Shown here in pieces: positions 53,901-62,975 of a stretch of DNA of 64,000 nucleotides; position 1 is the first letter of the stretch, and each line of letters opens with the position of its first letter. Location: positions 620,001 to 684,000 of the forward strand of contig JARUPY010000387.1 of NCBI GenBank assembly GCA_029817715.1, in the 5' to 3' direction. The notes under the pieces were generated by a model. The model made no database searches. It had not been told where the DNA came from and was given only the letters and a program-made list of their open reading frames with translations. The stretch comes from Melastoma dodecandrum. Taxonomy: Eukaryota > Streptophyta > Magnoliopsida > Myrtales > Melastomataceae. The position numbers and the translations under genes are program-made.

Positions 53901-54912
53901 GGTCGATGGCTCATTTGTGTATTTGTTGCTATACGTTGATGATATGTTAATTGCAGCTCGCAGTAAAGCTGAAATTAAAAATTTAAAGGCTTTATTGAGC
54001 AGTGAGTTTGAGATGAAAGATTTGGGTGTAGCCAAGAAGATTTTGGGCATGGAAATCTGGAGAGACAGGAAAGCAGGATTATTGTACTTGTCACAAAAGA
54101 AGTACATTGAAAAATTATTGCAAGTCTTCCAGATGGAGGAATCCAAGCCAGTTAGCACTCCTTTGGCGGCACACTTTAAATTTGATGCTAGTGCGTTACC
54201 GAATACAGATGAGGAGAAAGACTACATGAGTCGAGTTCCCTATTCAAATGCCGTAGGCAGCTTGATGTATGCAATGGTGTGCACTAGACCAAATTTAGCA
54301 CATGCTGTTAGTGTGGTTAGCAGATTTATGAGTAATTCTGGAAAAACTCATTGGGAAGCGGTGAAATGGATTATGCGATACTTGAAAGGTACAAGTGGTT
54401 TATGTTTAGTTTATGGAGCTGGTGGAACTGCTAATGGTCTTATGGGATATACTGATTCTGATTATGGCGGAGATCTCCTGAGAAGAAGATCATTGACATG
54501 TTATATTTTTACTCTCTTTGATGGTAGTATCAGTTGGAAAGCGACTCTACAGTCTACTGTTGCTTTGTCTACAACTGAAGCAGAATATATGTCATTGACT
54601 GAAGGCGTTAAGGAGGGCATCTGGTTGCTTGGTCTTGTTGGTAGTTTGGGTTTGGAGGTGCAGAAACCTGCTATTTACTGTGACAGTCAAAGTGCATTGT
54701 GTTTAGCGAAGAACCCGGTTTATCATGAAAGATCGAAGCATATTGATGTTCGACTAAATTTCATCAGGGATGTTATTGAAGAAAACGTATTCTTCATAGA
54801 GAAGATTGCCACAGCAGATAATCCAGCAGATATGTTGACTAAGCCACTGCCTGCAGAAAAGTTCATGCATAGCTTGGACTTGGTGAATATTCGCATATCC
54901 CCATGGCCTTAG
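50947..54912 (+). CDS. Copia gag-pol polyprotein
   Basis: One frame of 1,321 residues begins at ATG 50947, the first methionine that precedes the conserved gag start. Domains in order are: a UBN2-type gag (about 1-200); a zinc knuckle at 229-242 in which the last cysteine position is Phe (CYHCKESGHFRRDF); a protease with MDSGA at about 292; an integrase zinc finger and core with its first catalytic Asp at about 483 (IHSDLWGP); RT with YVDD at 996-999; and RNase H with TDSDYGG at about 1169. There are no stops or frameshifts. An altered knuckle residue would be expected to weaken RNA packaging, so autonomous activity is uncertain. Confidence 0.95.
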   Translation: MSFHKFEIEKFNGSNDFTLWKVKMQALLVQQGCAAALDGEEKLPASMDAAGKADILSKAHSTILLSLADEVLREVLGNKTAASLWKTLEDKYQNKSLTNRLYLKQRLYTLRMTESASVKEHVDNFNRIVLDLQGVDVKIDDEDQALILLCSLPSSYENFVDTMLYGRETISVSDVKDGLESKELKKKVSESYEGGSESGLVVSRGKNKERDGGKKGKSRSKSKSKGPRCYHCKESGHFRRDFPQRKTGKESRESDGKAIASVVRESSDEDEYEGNDVLTVATSSLTDTWIMDSGASYHMTFNKDWFASFKKWNSSVRLGDDKAIPVLGSGSVQIKMYDGTIRIIEAWYVPDLRKNLISLATLDNHGYKFTGGDGQLKVSKGAITVMKGKRQHGIYVLMGNTVTGTVAVSSYEQSIDCTELWHCRLGHMSEQGLTILSKKGLLNGAETGKLKFCETCVMGKQRRVKFSSGKHTSTGILEYIHSDLWGPARVKSHGGCSYFVTFIDDYSRKVWVYFLKSKDEVFGRFKEWKTMVEKRTGKQVKTLRTDNGLEFCNAPFDEFCKKEGIVRHRTVRHTPQQNGVAERMNQTLMQRARCMRLNARLPKEFWAEAVNTASYLVNRSPSTAIDCKTPQEVWYGTSSDYSGLRIFGCSAYAHVNDGKLEPRAMKCIFLGYAKGVKGYRLWCTEKDRTPKFIISRDVTFDESAMFGQKTELDDLAGKSDRGVVQKVEFDAETSNRILENPENQPMEMHQNESESIATSRARRVTKRPARYADFVNIVDTNPVAYALAVAESINSDEPRSYKEAVKSMEAAEWLVAMNEEMQSLSKNKTWELVPMPNDVKPVGCKWVFKRKEGIPGVEAARFKARLVAQGFSQKEGIDYHEVFSPVVKHKTIRVLLAMVSAFDLELEQLDVKTAFLHGNLEEQIYMSQPEGFLDPEKKDHVCLLKKSLYGLKQSPRQWYKRFDAFMISHAFIRNQFDNCVYSRKLVDGSFVYLLLYVDDMLIAARSKAEIKNLKALLSSEFEMKDLGVAKKILGMEIWRDRKAGLLYLSQKKYIEKLLQVFQMEESKPVSTPLAAHFKFDASALPNTDEEKDYMSRVPYSNAVGSLMYAMVCTRPNLAHAVSVVSRFMSNSGKTHWEAVKWIMRYLKGTSGLCLVYGAGGTANGLMGYTDSDYGGDLLRRRSLTCYIFTLFDGSISWKATLQSTVALSTTEAEYMSLTEGVKEGIWLLGLVGSLGLEVQKPAIYCDSQSALCLAKNPVYHERSKHIDVRLNFIRDVIEENVFFIEKIATADNPADMLTKPLPAEKFMHSLDLVNIRISPWP

Positions 54913-54977
54913 AGGCATGAATGGCAGAGAGTTATTTTTGGGAGTTTCTCGGAAAAATTCAAGTCAAGGTGGAGATT

Positions 54978-55244
54978 TGTTAAATGACTTGAATTATTAT
55001 TAGCCGGCCTGAATTATTACCCTACCCAAAAGTTTAGGGACCTAGATGGTAATTTCTAGACCTAGGGTTACTTGTGGGTTTGTAAAGGGTTATTGGGGGA
55101 TAAGGCAATTGGGACGACGGCTCTTGATTAATAGAATTCTCTCTGCCCGTGGATGTAGGCTATCTTGGCCGAACCACGTAAAATCCTGGTGTTTGTATTT
55201 TTCTTGTTTTCTTTTCATCGTTGATCTGGCTGCAATCGATAACA
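54978..55244 (+). repeat. 3' LTR of the copia element
   Basis: 267 bp, preceded by the purine-rich tract AAGGTGGAGATT (54966-54977). Confidence 0.93.
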
Positions 55245-55249
55245 GATAG

Positions 55250-55551
55250 ATTTTACGGAGTGTTGTCCTTGGATTCGTTCTAGTATTTTGGGGATCTTCT
55301 CGAAGGGTCTCCTCGTGAGTCGGGGAGAGATTGTTGGTGCAAAGATGATGATGTTGAATGATGAAATACAAAACCATCTTATTCGATGTTCATTCATTTG
55401 ATTACACGATCCTTTGACATCGATCTCACTCTCTCTCACACAACCACCTCAATATGGGAACGAAAGCAGGAAAAGAAAAAAAAAACACCAGAGAAGCAGA
55501 GAAAAGCCGACCACTTATATTGAAGCTGCGGTGAATAATGTCGACTCTTGT
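55250..55551. other. Convergent 3' flanks of two PR-10 genes
   Basis: Diverged copy of 23240-23577. Joined to 50590-50630 it rebuilds the tail-to-tail region that existed before the copia insertion. No gene is visible. Confidence 0.5.
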
Positions 55552-55833
55552 TTAAGCGCACTCTTCCGGGTGGGCGACGAGGTACTCCTCGACGGCCTTG
55601 AACAGCCCGCTGGCCCTCAGCTTCCCCTCCTTCACCTCCTCCACCTTCAGCTCGTACCCTGCCTTCACGTGGTACTCGCTCGTCATCTTGCACACGCATC
55701 CTCCACCGGGAGCGGCCTCGAACTTGATCTCGGAGACGACGGACTCGACCTTCTCGAATTCGATGTCGCATCCGATGAGGGTGTACTTGGTGTACAGGTT
55801 CTCGACGTCGACCACGTCAATCCTGTGCTTCAT
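55552..55833 (-). pseudogene. PR-10 exon 2 cut by a retrotransposon
   Basis: The minus strand encodes the last 93 codons of a normal MAVTSY-type gene, from MKHRID to the HPEECA end. The match stops exactly at 55833, where the LTR-like sequence TGTCATAACC begins. The first six codons of exon 2, the intron and exon 1 are missing from the window and may lie beyond the element's far end. The remaining frame could start at the MKH methionine but would lack the whole N-terminal half. Confidence 0.9.
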
Positions 55834-56297
55834 TGTCATAACCCAATTTTTTCTACAAAAATCAAAAAAATAATAAAAAATTGAAAATCTTAAAAAATGA
55901 TAGAAAATCTTCACAAAACACTAAAAAGTTGAAAATCTTCAAAAATCTTCCAAAATCAATAAAAGTCATCTAAAATCACCTAAAATCCCACAAAATCACA
56001 AAAAAATCAAAATAATAAAGCCACTAACTATTCCCCATAAATAGCTAGACCTAGGAACACATAGAGATACACAGCGTGGGGAGAAGAGACAGAGAAACAA
56101 AAACATCGTTATCAAAGCGATCTCAGTTTACCTCCCACAATGGTTTCAATTTGCTTCTCCAATCCATCGCAACTGATTCAGGGTAAATTCATTCCTTCAC
56201 TTTCATTTTAATTCTTGATGAATCAGTTTGCTTTTAGTTTTCTTTTACGTCTCTGTAGAAAACGTGGGATCACAACATTCCTGGTTCAGCCGATGCC

Positions 56298-57079
56298 ATG
56301 ACCCTAGCAAGCTTCTCCCGGCGATCCCTAACTCCGACGACGTTCCCTGGCTGTTCTCACCAACATCAGCCAGCCGAGGAATCGACAGTTCCTCCGCACG
56401 ACAGTGGAAAGTCCTCCTCGTCGTCGTCACCAGCCAGCCATCCTCATCGCCGTCGCCGACCAGCCCTCCTTGTCTCTGCCGTCGTCGACCAGCCCTTCCT
56501 TGTTGTCACAGTCTCTGCCCTCGTCGATCACGTCCTCACCGCTGTCGTCGCCGGCCAGCCCATCATTGTCGCCCTCGGCAAGGTCGTCCGCATCGCCGTC
56601 CTCCAGCCACCCGACCCCAGACGTTCTTCCTGGGTCGAAGTTTCGCTCTGCCGCGCCCGTGCCCTTGCCAAGCTCGTCACCCGGCGCTACTCAATCCGAC
56701 AGTAGCAAATCACGTCCAGTAGCGGTGGGGCGATGCTTTCTTCACCGAGCCCCCCCTAACTTTGTCTTCGCTAACCAGAGTTCGACAACGAAGACAGCGA
56801 AAACCTTCTTCAATTTCCAGCCGCAACACTCGTCTCCCCTGCCCCAGCACCAGACGATGTTTGCCGAGTCGCCCGAGGAAACCGTCCAACCTCCTCAACC
56901 TCGGGTGTTCCCACTTTTCCAGCCGATATTCCGCAACAAGGGATGCCGGATATGATTCCCAGCAGCTCCAAGTCTTGCATCGACCAACGACTCCCTCCGG
57001 TCCTGGCTTCCTGGAACCCACGGCAAAGGTCCCGATCCAGCTGGCCCGGGCCCCAGGCTCGGAGACCTTGGCTTCGTGA
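56298..57079 (+). other. GC-rich low-complexity coding-like stretch in the LTR
   Basis: Several overlapping frames without stops encode Ser/Pro/Arg-rich sequence. The first part is built of CGTCGTCGCC-like repeats. I recognise no domain. The openness in several frames is explained by base composition, so none is called as a gene. Confidence 0.4.
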
Positions 57080-57511
57080 CCGCATCCCCAGTCATGTGCT
57101 GCTTACGCCTCCCTCGGCGACTTCTCCTCCGCTCTCTCCGATGCCCAGAAGACCCTCGGCCTCAAGGATTACTCCGCCGCCTTCGCCTGGGACCACAGCG
57201 CCCTCGCCGATCCCGTCCTCAATACCACTCCCAACGCCGCCTCCTATCCTGGCCCTATCACCTTCAGCATATGGCCGCCTTCGCAGCGTACGCGGGACGC
57301 CGTCATAGCGCGCCTGGTAGGGACGCTTTCCACGCCCTCCGTGCTCTCGAAGCGTTACGGCACCCTTCCCCAGGATGAGGCCTCGGAATCCGCCCACGCC
57401 ATCGAGGAGGAGGCTTTCAATGCCGCCGGGGGAGCGTCCACAGCCGCCTCCCAATCGTGGTGCTTCAGCCTATTTGAACCCTCGCAGCCGTCTCCCATCG
57501 GGTAACACGCC
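57080..57511 (+). pseudogene. WPP-domain (MFP1 attachment factor-like) gene fragment
   Basis: An open frame with no start ATG runs from 57080 to the stop at 57509-57511. Its middle part (about 57233-57420) reads FSIWPPSQRTRDAVIARL, STPSVLSKRYGTLPQDEA and AIEEEAFNAAGG, the hallmark of the plant WPP domain, which targets proteins to the nuclear envelope. It ends soon after, so the distal third of the domain is missing. The start (about 57098-57165, AAYASLGDFSSALSDAQKTL) resembles one TPR helix pair and may come from a different gene. It lies inside an LTR, so it looks like captured host gene sequence. Confidence 0.7.
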
Positions 57512-58630
57512 CTTTCCCCCCTTTCTGTGCGATCAACGGTTTTCAATTTTTAACTGTCTTTATTTATTATTATTTATTATTTGTTTAATTGCATTTACGT
57601 TGTTGCGTGCCTTGCGTGCGAAGATTTTTGCAATTGAAAAAAAAAATCTCTTTTCGTTGCTTTTGGGGCGCATTCCATTCTGGTTATGCTTTATTAATCA
57701 TTTTAATTGTTTCTTCCATACTTTTAAAATTTATTTTCTTAAAAAATGTTTTCAACCTCTTTTTAATTTATTTCTTCTCAATTGACTTATAACATACTGT
57801 GGTTTTAATCGTTACCGGTCGATAATTATAGTTGCATGCATGAGGTTTATTGTAAGTTCTCTTTCATCAAAATAACTCCTACAATGTTATAATTAATCCC
57901 ATTTTTAACCCATTTTCGAACAGTTTACTTCGTTTATTCGGTATTTATGTAGGTATTTCGGGAGCGTGTCTTGCGGACAACCAAGGCACGTACCCCATTC
58001 AACGTATTCAAGATAACGAAGTATTCGAGGGATTATTTGAATTCTCGAAGATCAAGACCCTCTGAAGATGGCTTCGCACTCACCAACGTTACAGCATCAG
58101 CGGCTCGCCAGGTTCGCTGTCAACCTATTATAAAAACAGCACCGTGAGGTACAAACGCTAACGGGGCGTTATACAGAGAGCGAGGAATGGTACAACATCC
58201 GGTTCTCCCTTGAATTTATTTTTGGCTTAGAAATTGTTAAGGGCATTAATAAATCTATGTTGCTTGCATTTTTGCCCGAATGTTCAATTTTTAAGAAGAA
58301 ATATTTTCATAAAAATGATTCACGTAGACATTTTAAGCATTATTGAGCTCGAAATCATTTTTTTATATATCAAACAACTTCTTTTTCTAAAACCGAGCTC
58401 AAATAAATCGAACATCGGAAACACACGATAAAAGCCTCCCCTTTTCTTTTGATGCATGTGATTTAGTAATCTCTAATTCCCGAACCATAACGAATCTCTA
58501 TAATTTTTCTAACTTAAACTTAAAATAAGTTAGTGGCGACTCCTTCACATTTTCAAAATCCGAAGCCTTATCGTCAAGGGAGGATATCCATTTTAGATGG
58601 AACCGGAAACGGGATCACCCGCGACAGATT

Positions 58631-58648
58631 TAGCGACTCCGCTGGGGA
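58631..58648 (+). other. Primer-binding site, tRNA-Arg type
   Basis: TAGCGACTCCGCTGGGGA, four bases after the LTR end, resembles the complement of the 3' end of plant tRNA-Arg, with a mismatch at the second base (A for the expected G). Confidence 0.6.
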
Positions 58649-60360
58649 CACTTGGATAGTTTTCTAGAGAATTAGGGTCGAAAAATCGATTTCAAAATTG
58701 GGGGGCAGCCTAGCCTTGTGTGGAGTGTGTTTGCGCTTTATTTTTCCGATTGTCTATGTTATGCATACAGTGAGTCGTCCTAAAACCCAGGGACACCTAA
58801 GTTTAGGGGTATACAAGCCATATGAGAGAGGTTGTCTACCTCTTTACCTGAGGCATATACCAACTCGCCCTTCGTCCGAGGGTGAGTCAAAAGCCAGTCT
58901 AGATAGGCATGTGTTTGAAGGCCATACAAACTTTTATGACTCTAACAATTTATTTCTGTGCCTGCATTGTTTGATGTCACATGATCGATACTTTTCAATT
59001 CTTGATTTTTCATCTTACATGAGCCTTCATCCCGGGCGCCATAGGATTAGTTCGGGTATACCATATACCGACGGGTATTGGCCGTTTGCCTCTACCTTTA
59101 GGTGGGTACCCACCTGTTTACCACCGGACGAATATCCGAGTTCTTTCATTTAAAATGAAACCAAACTCGGATTCCTCCGTTTATGATTAATGAACGGGTC
59201 CAAGCCACATCCAAGACGGTAGATAGAAAATCTCATACTTATCTACATTAGTTTTGTCCATATGGTCTGAATTGATGCTTCTTGTTATACATTAACCACC
59301 ATTTTTCTCTTACTTTCAATTTCGCTAACATGCCTTCTGTTCAACGAGCGAATACAAGGGAAGTGATTTCTACACCGAATTTCCTTTTTATGCTCGCATT
59401 TGTCACTTATGCTTGCATATTTTCGAACTTGATCATTCTACATACATTCAAAGCTTTCGTGTCATGATATGTTAGAAAAATGCCTACTCATATGCATAAC
59501 ATTGATGCATGTCTAAGAAAAAAAACATTCTTTCTAGACCTTAATGAAGATACACAAATTTTTTTTAACAGACTTTGAATTCATTTTTTTCGTCATTTTA
59601 CCATCACCTGGTTTTGACAATTTCTCTTAAAAGGAAAAAATCTTCGCCTTTTTTTAGTAAAAGGGCATATAAGTTTTCATTGAGTGTTAACACATATCTT
59701 GTATCCACAAACATAACTTTCTTTATCCATTCTAATACATGATTTTTGTTTTTGTTTGAGGTGCCCCGTATCTATCAAAGTTGGACTACTCATCAGCCAC
59801 GAAAGCTTTGGATGTCCTCTCTCCTCAAAGAGTTCAACTGTGCAACGACATCATTCCAGCTCAACTTTGTCACACATGTTATTTCCAATTTATTGGTTAA
59901 GGTGTATTCCTTTCAATCTTGCTTGTTATTTAAATCAATCAAGCATGTCATCTACCATCTGGATTTCGATTTTTCTTATGCAGGCAGACGGACATCCCCT
60001 CTTCCAACGAGGCATACGATGAACATTCAATTAAACCGAATGTTGAAGTCCAAGAAGCAAAACTCATTCAACCAGTTTCATATTATCACCATCCACAACA
60101 CCAATGCTAGGTTTACAATCACCATCGGCAATCGAAGAATAAACTGGGAAAGATCGTCACTAAGCAACTAAAATTACATCATGGAGTTTATTCAACACCA
60201 ATGTCAAAGAAATACAACAAAGCATATTCTTCCAAACATCGAACTCAGAAAAGGAGAGCATGTCCCTGTCAATCCAAACTGAGTCTACATTAATATCAAA
60301 GCATATACTGGGGCAAGCTTCATCCCATACGAATCGACATCCCTTCAAGAGTGCAAGTTC
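58649..60360 (+). other. Leader region of the Tat/Ogre-like element
   Basis: The longest frame is 58698-59153 (151 residues), with no recognised domain. Frames at 59282-59467 and 59746-60171 are also unrecognised. No gag-like sequence is visible. Confidence 0.4.
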
Positions 60361-60361
60361 A

Positions 60362-61560
60362 AAGGAAGTATCATTCTAATCCATGACATTCAAGATTGAA
60401 CATTGATTACATTTGTTTTCTCTTCTCACAGGTTCAGTTTCACTACAACATTGATCGGGAGCTCAGACTATGACGAAGTCGTCACTAGGGAGTATCATTC
60501 CAATTTACTTTGCAATAACCTCATTGTTAAACATTTATATTATTCTCTAATGTTTCTTTGTAGAATCTCCAAATTCTTAAATCAGAACAAGCGTATCATC
60601 AAGCTTTGGAATTATTAAAAGTTCAAGCTCATCAACTTACCAAGCTGGGGCAGCGCATCTATGTCAAGTCAATCACGAAATCCTCTCATCTACCGAAAGA
60701 CAACACGCTTCAACTGAGGCAACTCTTTCCGAACGGGTCTATGAAGTACAAACAATTTTATCAATCGAGCAACAATCCATTGTACATCAGATGCATGTCA
60801 AGAACTTTCCACAAAAGTCACTGCACATCAGATGCATGTCAAGTCACTGCACATCAGATGCCTTTCCACAAAAGTCACGTCGATGCATGCAAGCCTAGTG
60901 ACACGATTCTAAAGAAGATTCTTTCGAATGTTAAGGATTCCCGAGGAAAAATCTTCCGCAACTACGGCAGTCCTTATGTGGTCAAACAAATATCCACAAG
61001 AGCACTCTCACAATAAAGATGGACGGAGTTGTTCCATCCCAGTCGGTCGATTTGTTTCAAGATCGACGAACTAGAAAAATCAACCTAGAAGACTCAACCT
61101 ACGGGGCTTGCAACCCATGTTGAATAAACGGTGAAAGCAAGTATCGTTCTAATTTACAATAAATTAGAAACTTATCAATGTTATCTTTCTTTGCAGATAC
61201 TTTAACTGGGGCAAGAACCAATCGCCTCGGGTAACCGGTAAAGGAAGTATCGTTCCAGATCATATATTACAAAATCAAAAAAACTAATCAATGTTATCTT
61301 TCTTTGCAGATACTTTAACTGGGGCAAGAACCAATCGCCTCGGGTAACCAGTAAAGGAAGTATCATTCCAGATCATATATTACAAAATCAAAAAAATCTA
61401 ATCAATGTTTCATTTCTTTTGCAGAGGCTTTTACTGGGGCAACGAGCACGCGTCGTTAAGGAACCGGTAAAGAAAAGTATCGTTCCAAGTTTAAAATTTT
61501 TCTCACATTAAACTTGATTGTACATCATCTCTTTTCCTACAGGGCATCAAGTCGAGGCGA
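60362..61560 (+). repeat. Intron-like reiterated modules
   Basis: Modules begin with AGTATCRTTCY and end with a pyrimidine-rich stretch and YAG, for example TTTCTTTGCAG. Two clear units of 113 bp and a diverged third occur at 61140-61500. Looser relatives are at about 60367-60430, 60490-60565 and 61478-61540. Between modules lies a conserved piece containing ACTGGGGCAAG. They look like repeated intron and mini-exon units. Confidence 0.6.
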
Positions 61561-62715
61561 ACATCATAGGTAAAATTATCATTTCATAAAACATGTATTA
61601 TGTTCATTTGTCATGCATTCTCACTAAACGATTTTATTCAAAAGTTTGAAACACATTCCCTAGCGGAACACTTGTGCGCTAGAGATAGAAAGGCAAGCCT
61701 ATCCCCAAACACATACCCTTTTCGAGAGTTGAGTGCAAACACTTGTGAGAAATCCAGACATGATAGCACCGGAGTGGGAAGGAAATCCCTTTGACGGAAA
61801 ATGCTCTAGCTAGGATGACATCGAGCATTCTTTCTTATCCCCAAACACTTTACCATTGCTAGCCATTCCTAGCCAAAGTGGAGATTTTTTGAAACACAAT
61901 TCCCTTCAAGTCAAAGAGTCGCCTCACATCGAGGTAAAAGGAGTTCTGTAGTCTAGATTTCCGAATAGGACTCAGATGGAGATACGTTACTTCCTCAAGT
62001 TTGAGTGTGAAGTACATCACTATGGATCTAGCAAGTCGGCACAATACACTACCATCTTTCAATTATTCAAATGCATCTGAACAATTCCAGAGAATCGAGT
62101 CTTTGTAATATTCAAAAAAGAACAAAAAAGAAATGAGACAGGGGCAAGAAGAAAAAAGAAGAAGAAAAGAGAGCCCTTCAATATCATTCAAAGAAAAAGC
62201 AAATTTTGACACAAGGGCCAAAAGACGGTCGCAAAAGCAAAGTGTCAAGAGAAAAGGGACAAAAGTTTTAGAACCCTGATCCCGATTTGCCAATCTGGGT
62301 AAACCGCTTTAAATTCAAAAGCCTCGTTTTCAGTGGGAAAAGATAGAGAAAATTATTCTTTTACGACATTTCTCCACGAACTCACTCTTTCATATGCCAC
62401 CATACCCTTAAGTATTGTGTCGATGAGCAAGTCCACATTGGGAAAACCACGCTTAAAGGTGACGTCCTTGCATTTTGAGTCTTATTCGATGAGATTCTTT
62501 GACTTGCTTTCTTTCTTAAAGATCAAGCATGCTATAAATATGGTCCTACACCAAGCCTACATTACAACCAAAATCAAAGTCTCTTTCGACTAGCCCTTGA
62601 GCATTCATTTCAAAGGAATCGAACTTCCCACTCTGATAGCATAGAAACATGTTTGAGTGAGCCTTGAGAGATGTAAGAAAGACCCTTCTTTATTCTCTAT
62701 CGCACAAGTGTTTCT

Positions 62716-62750
<35 letters not shown>

Positions 62751-62975
62751 CAAAAAAAAATGATGAAAATTAAGTTTTTGTGCATGCATATAGAGCATCT
62801 TGCCTTCATATCATCCACAGTCAGAAATTCGGCAAGTACACATGGGAGATGCAAACAATCACAATCGTACTTCATGATTTCAAAACTCAAGCCTTTATGC
62901 TAAGGTATGATACTCTTCACTACAGTTAAGCACTCTTGTGGTGTGATGTCACTCAAAGTCAAGTTATCCATTTCA
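61561..62975 (+). other. Unassigned interior of the Tat/Ogre-like element
   Basis: Short frames only. A run of 34 T bases lies at 62717-62750. No domain is recognised. Confidence 0.45.

Larger units (their letters stand above)
50631..55244 (+). mobile_element. Ty1/copia LTR retrotransposon, nearly intact (TNT1-like)
   Basis: 4,614 bp, with 267-bp LTRs, TG...CA ends and the target duplication GATAG at 50626-50630 and 55245-55249. It inserted in the 3' flank of the PR-10 gene at 50006. The polyprotein frame is open end to end. By eye the LTRs differ at about seven positions, so this is the youngest-looking element in the window, though not brand new. Confidence 0.95.
55834..58626 (+). repeat. 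5' LTR of the Tat/Ogre-like element (2.8 kb)
   Basis: It begins TGTCATAACC and ends CCCGCGACA. The first 200 bases are A-rich, with AAAATC repeats. A CATAAATA box lies at about 56036, followed by a leader-like stretch. The middle (56.27-57.51 kb) is strikingly GC-rich and coding-like. The right part (57.5-58.6 kb) is AT-rich again. The second LTR is not in the window, so the limits are inferred. Confidence 0.6.

Noticed and set aside
56404..56955. 183-residue plus-strand frame and several overlapping frames in the GC-rich LTR centre
   Set aside because: Open in several frames because of base composition, Ser/Pro/Arg-rich, no domain. Kept only as a low-complexity region.
58698..59153. 151-residue frame after the Tat/Ogre-like LTR as a gene
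   Set aside because: It may be an upstream frame of the element, but there is no recognised domain or repeat evidence, so it is mentioned only within the leader region.
62717..62750. T34 run as the tail of a retroposed transcript
   Set aside because: No coding sequence, no target duplication and no matching source upstream. It is a simple repeat within the element.
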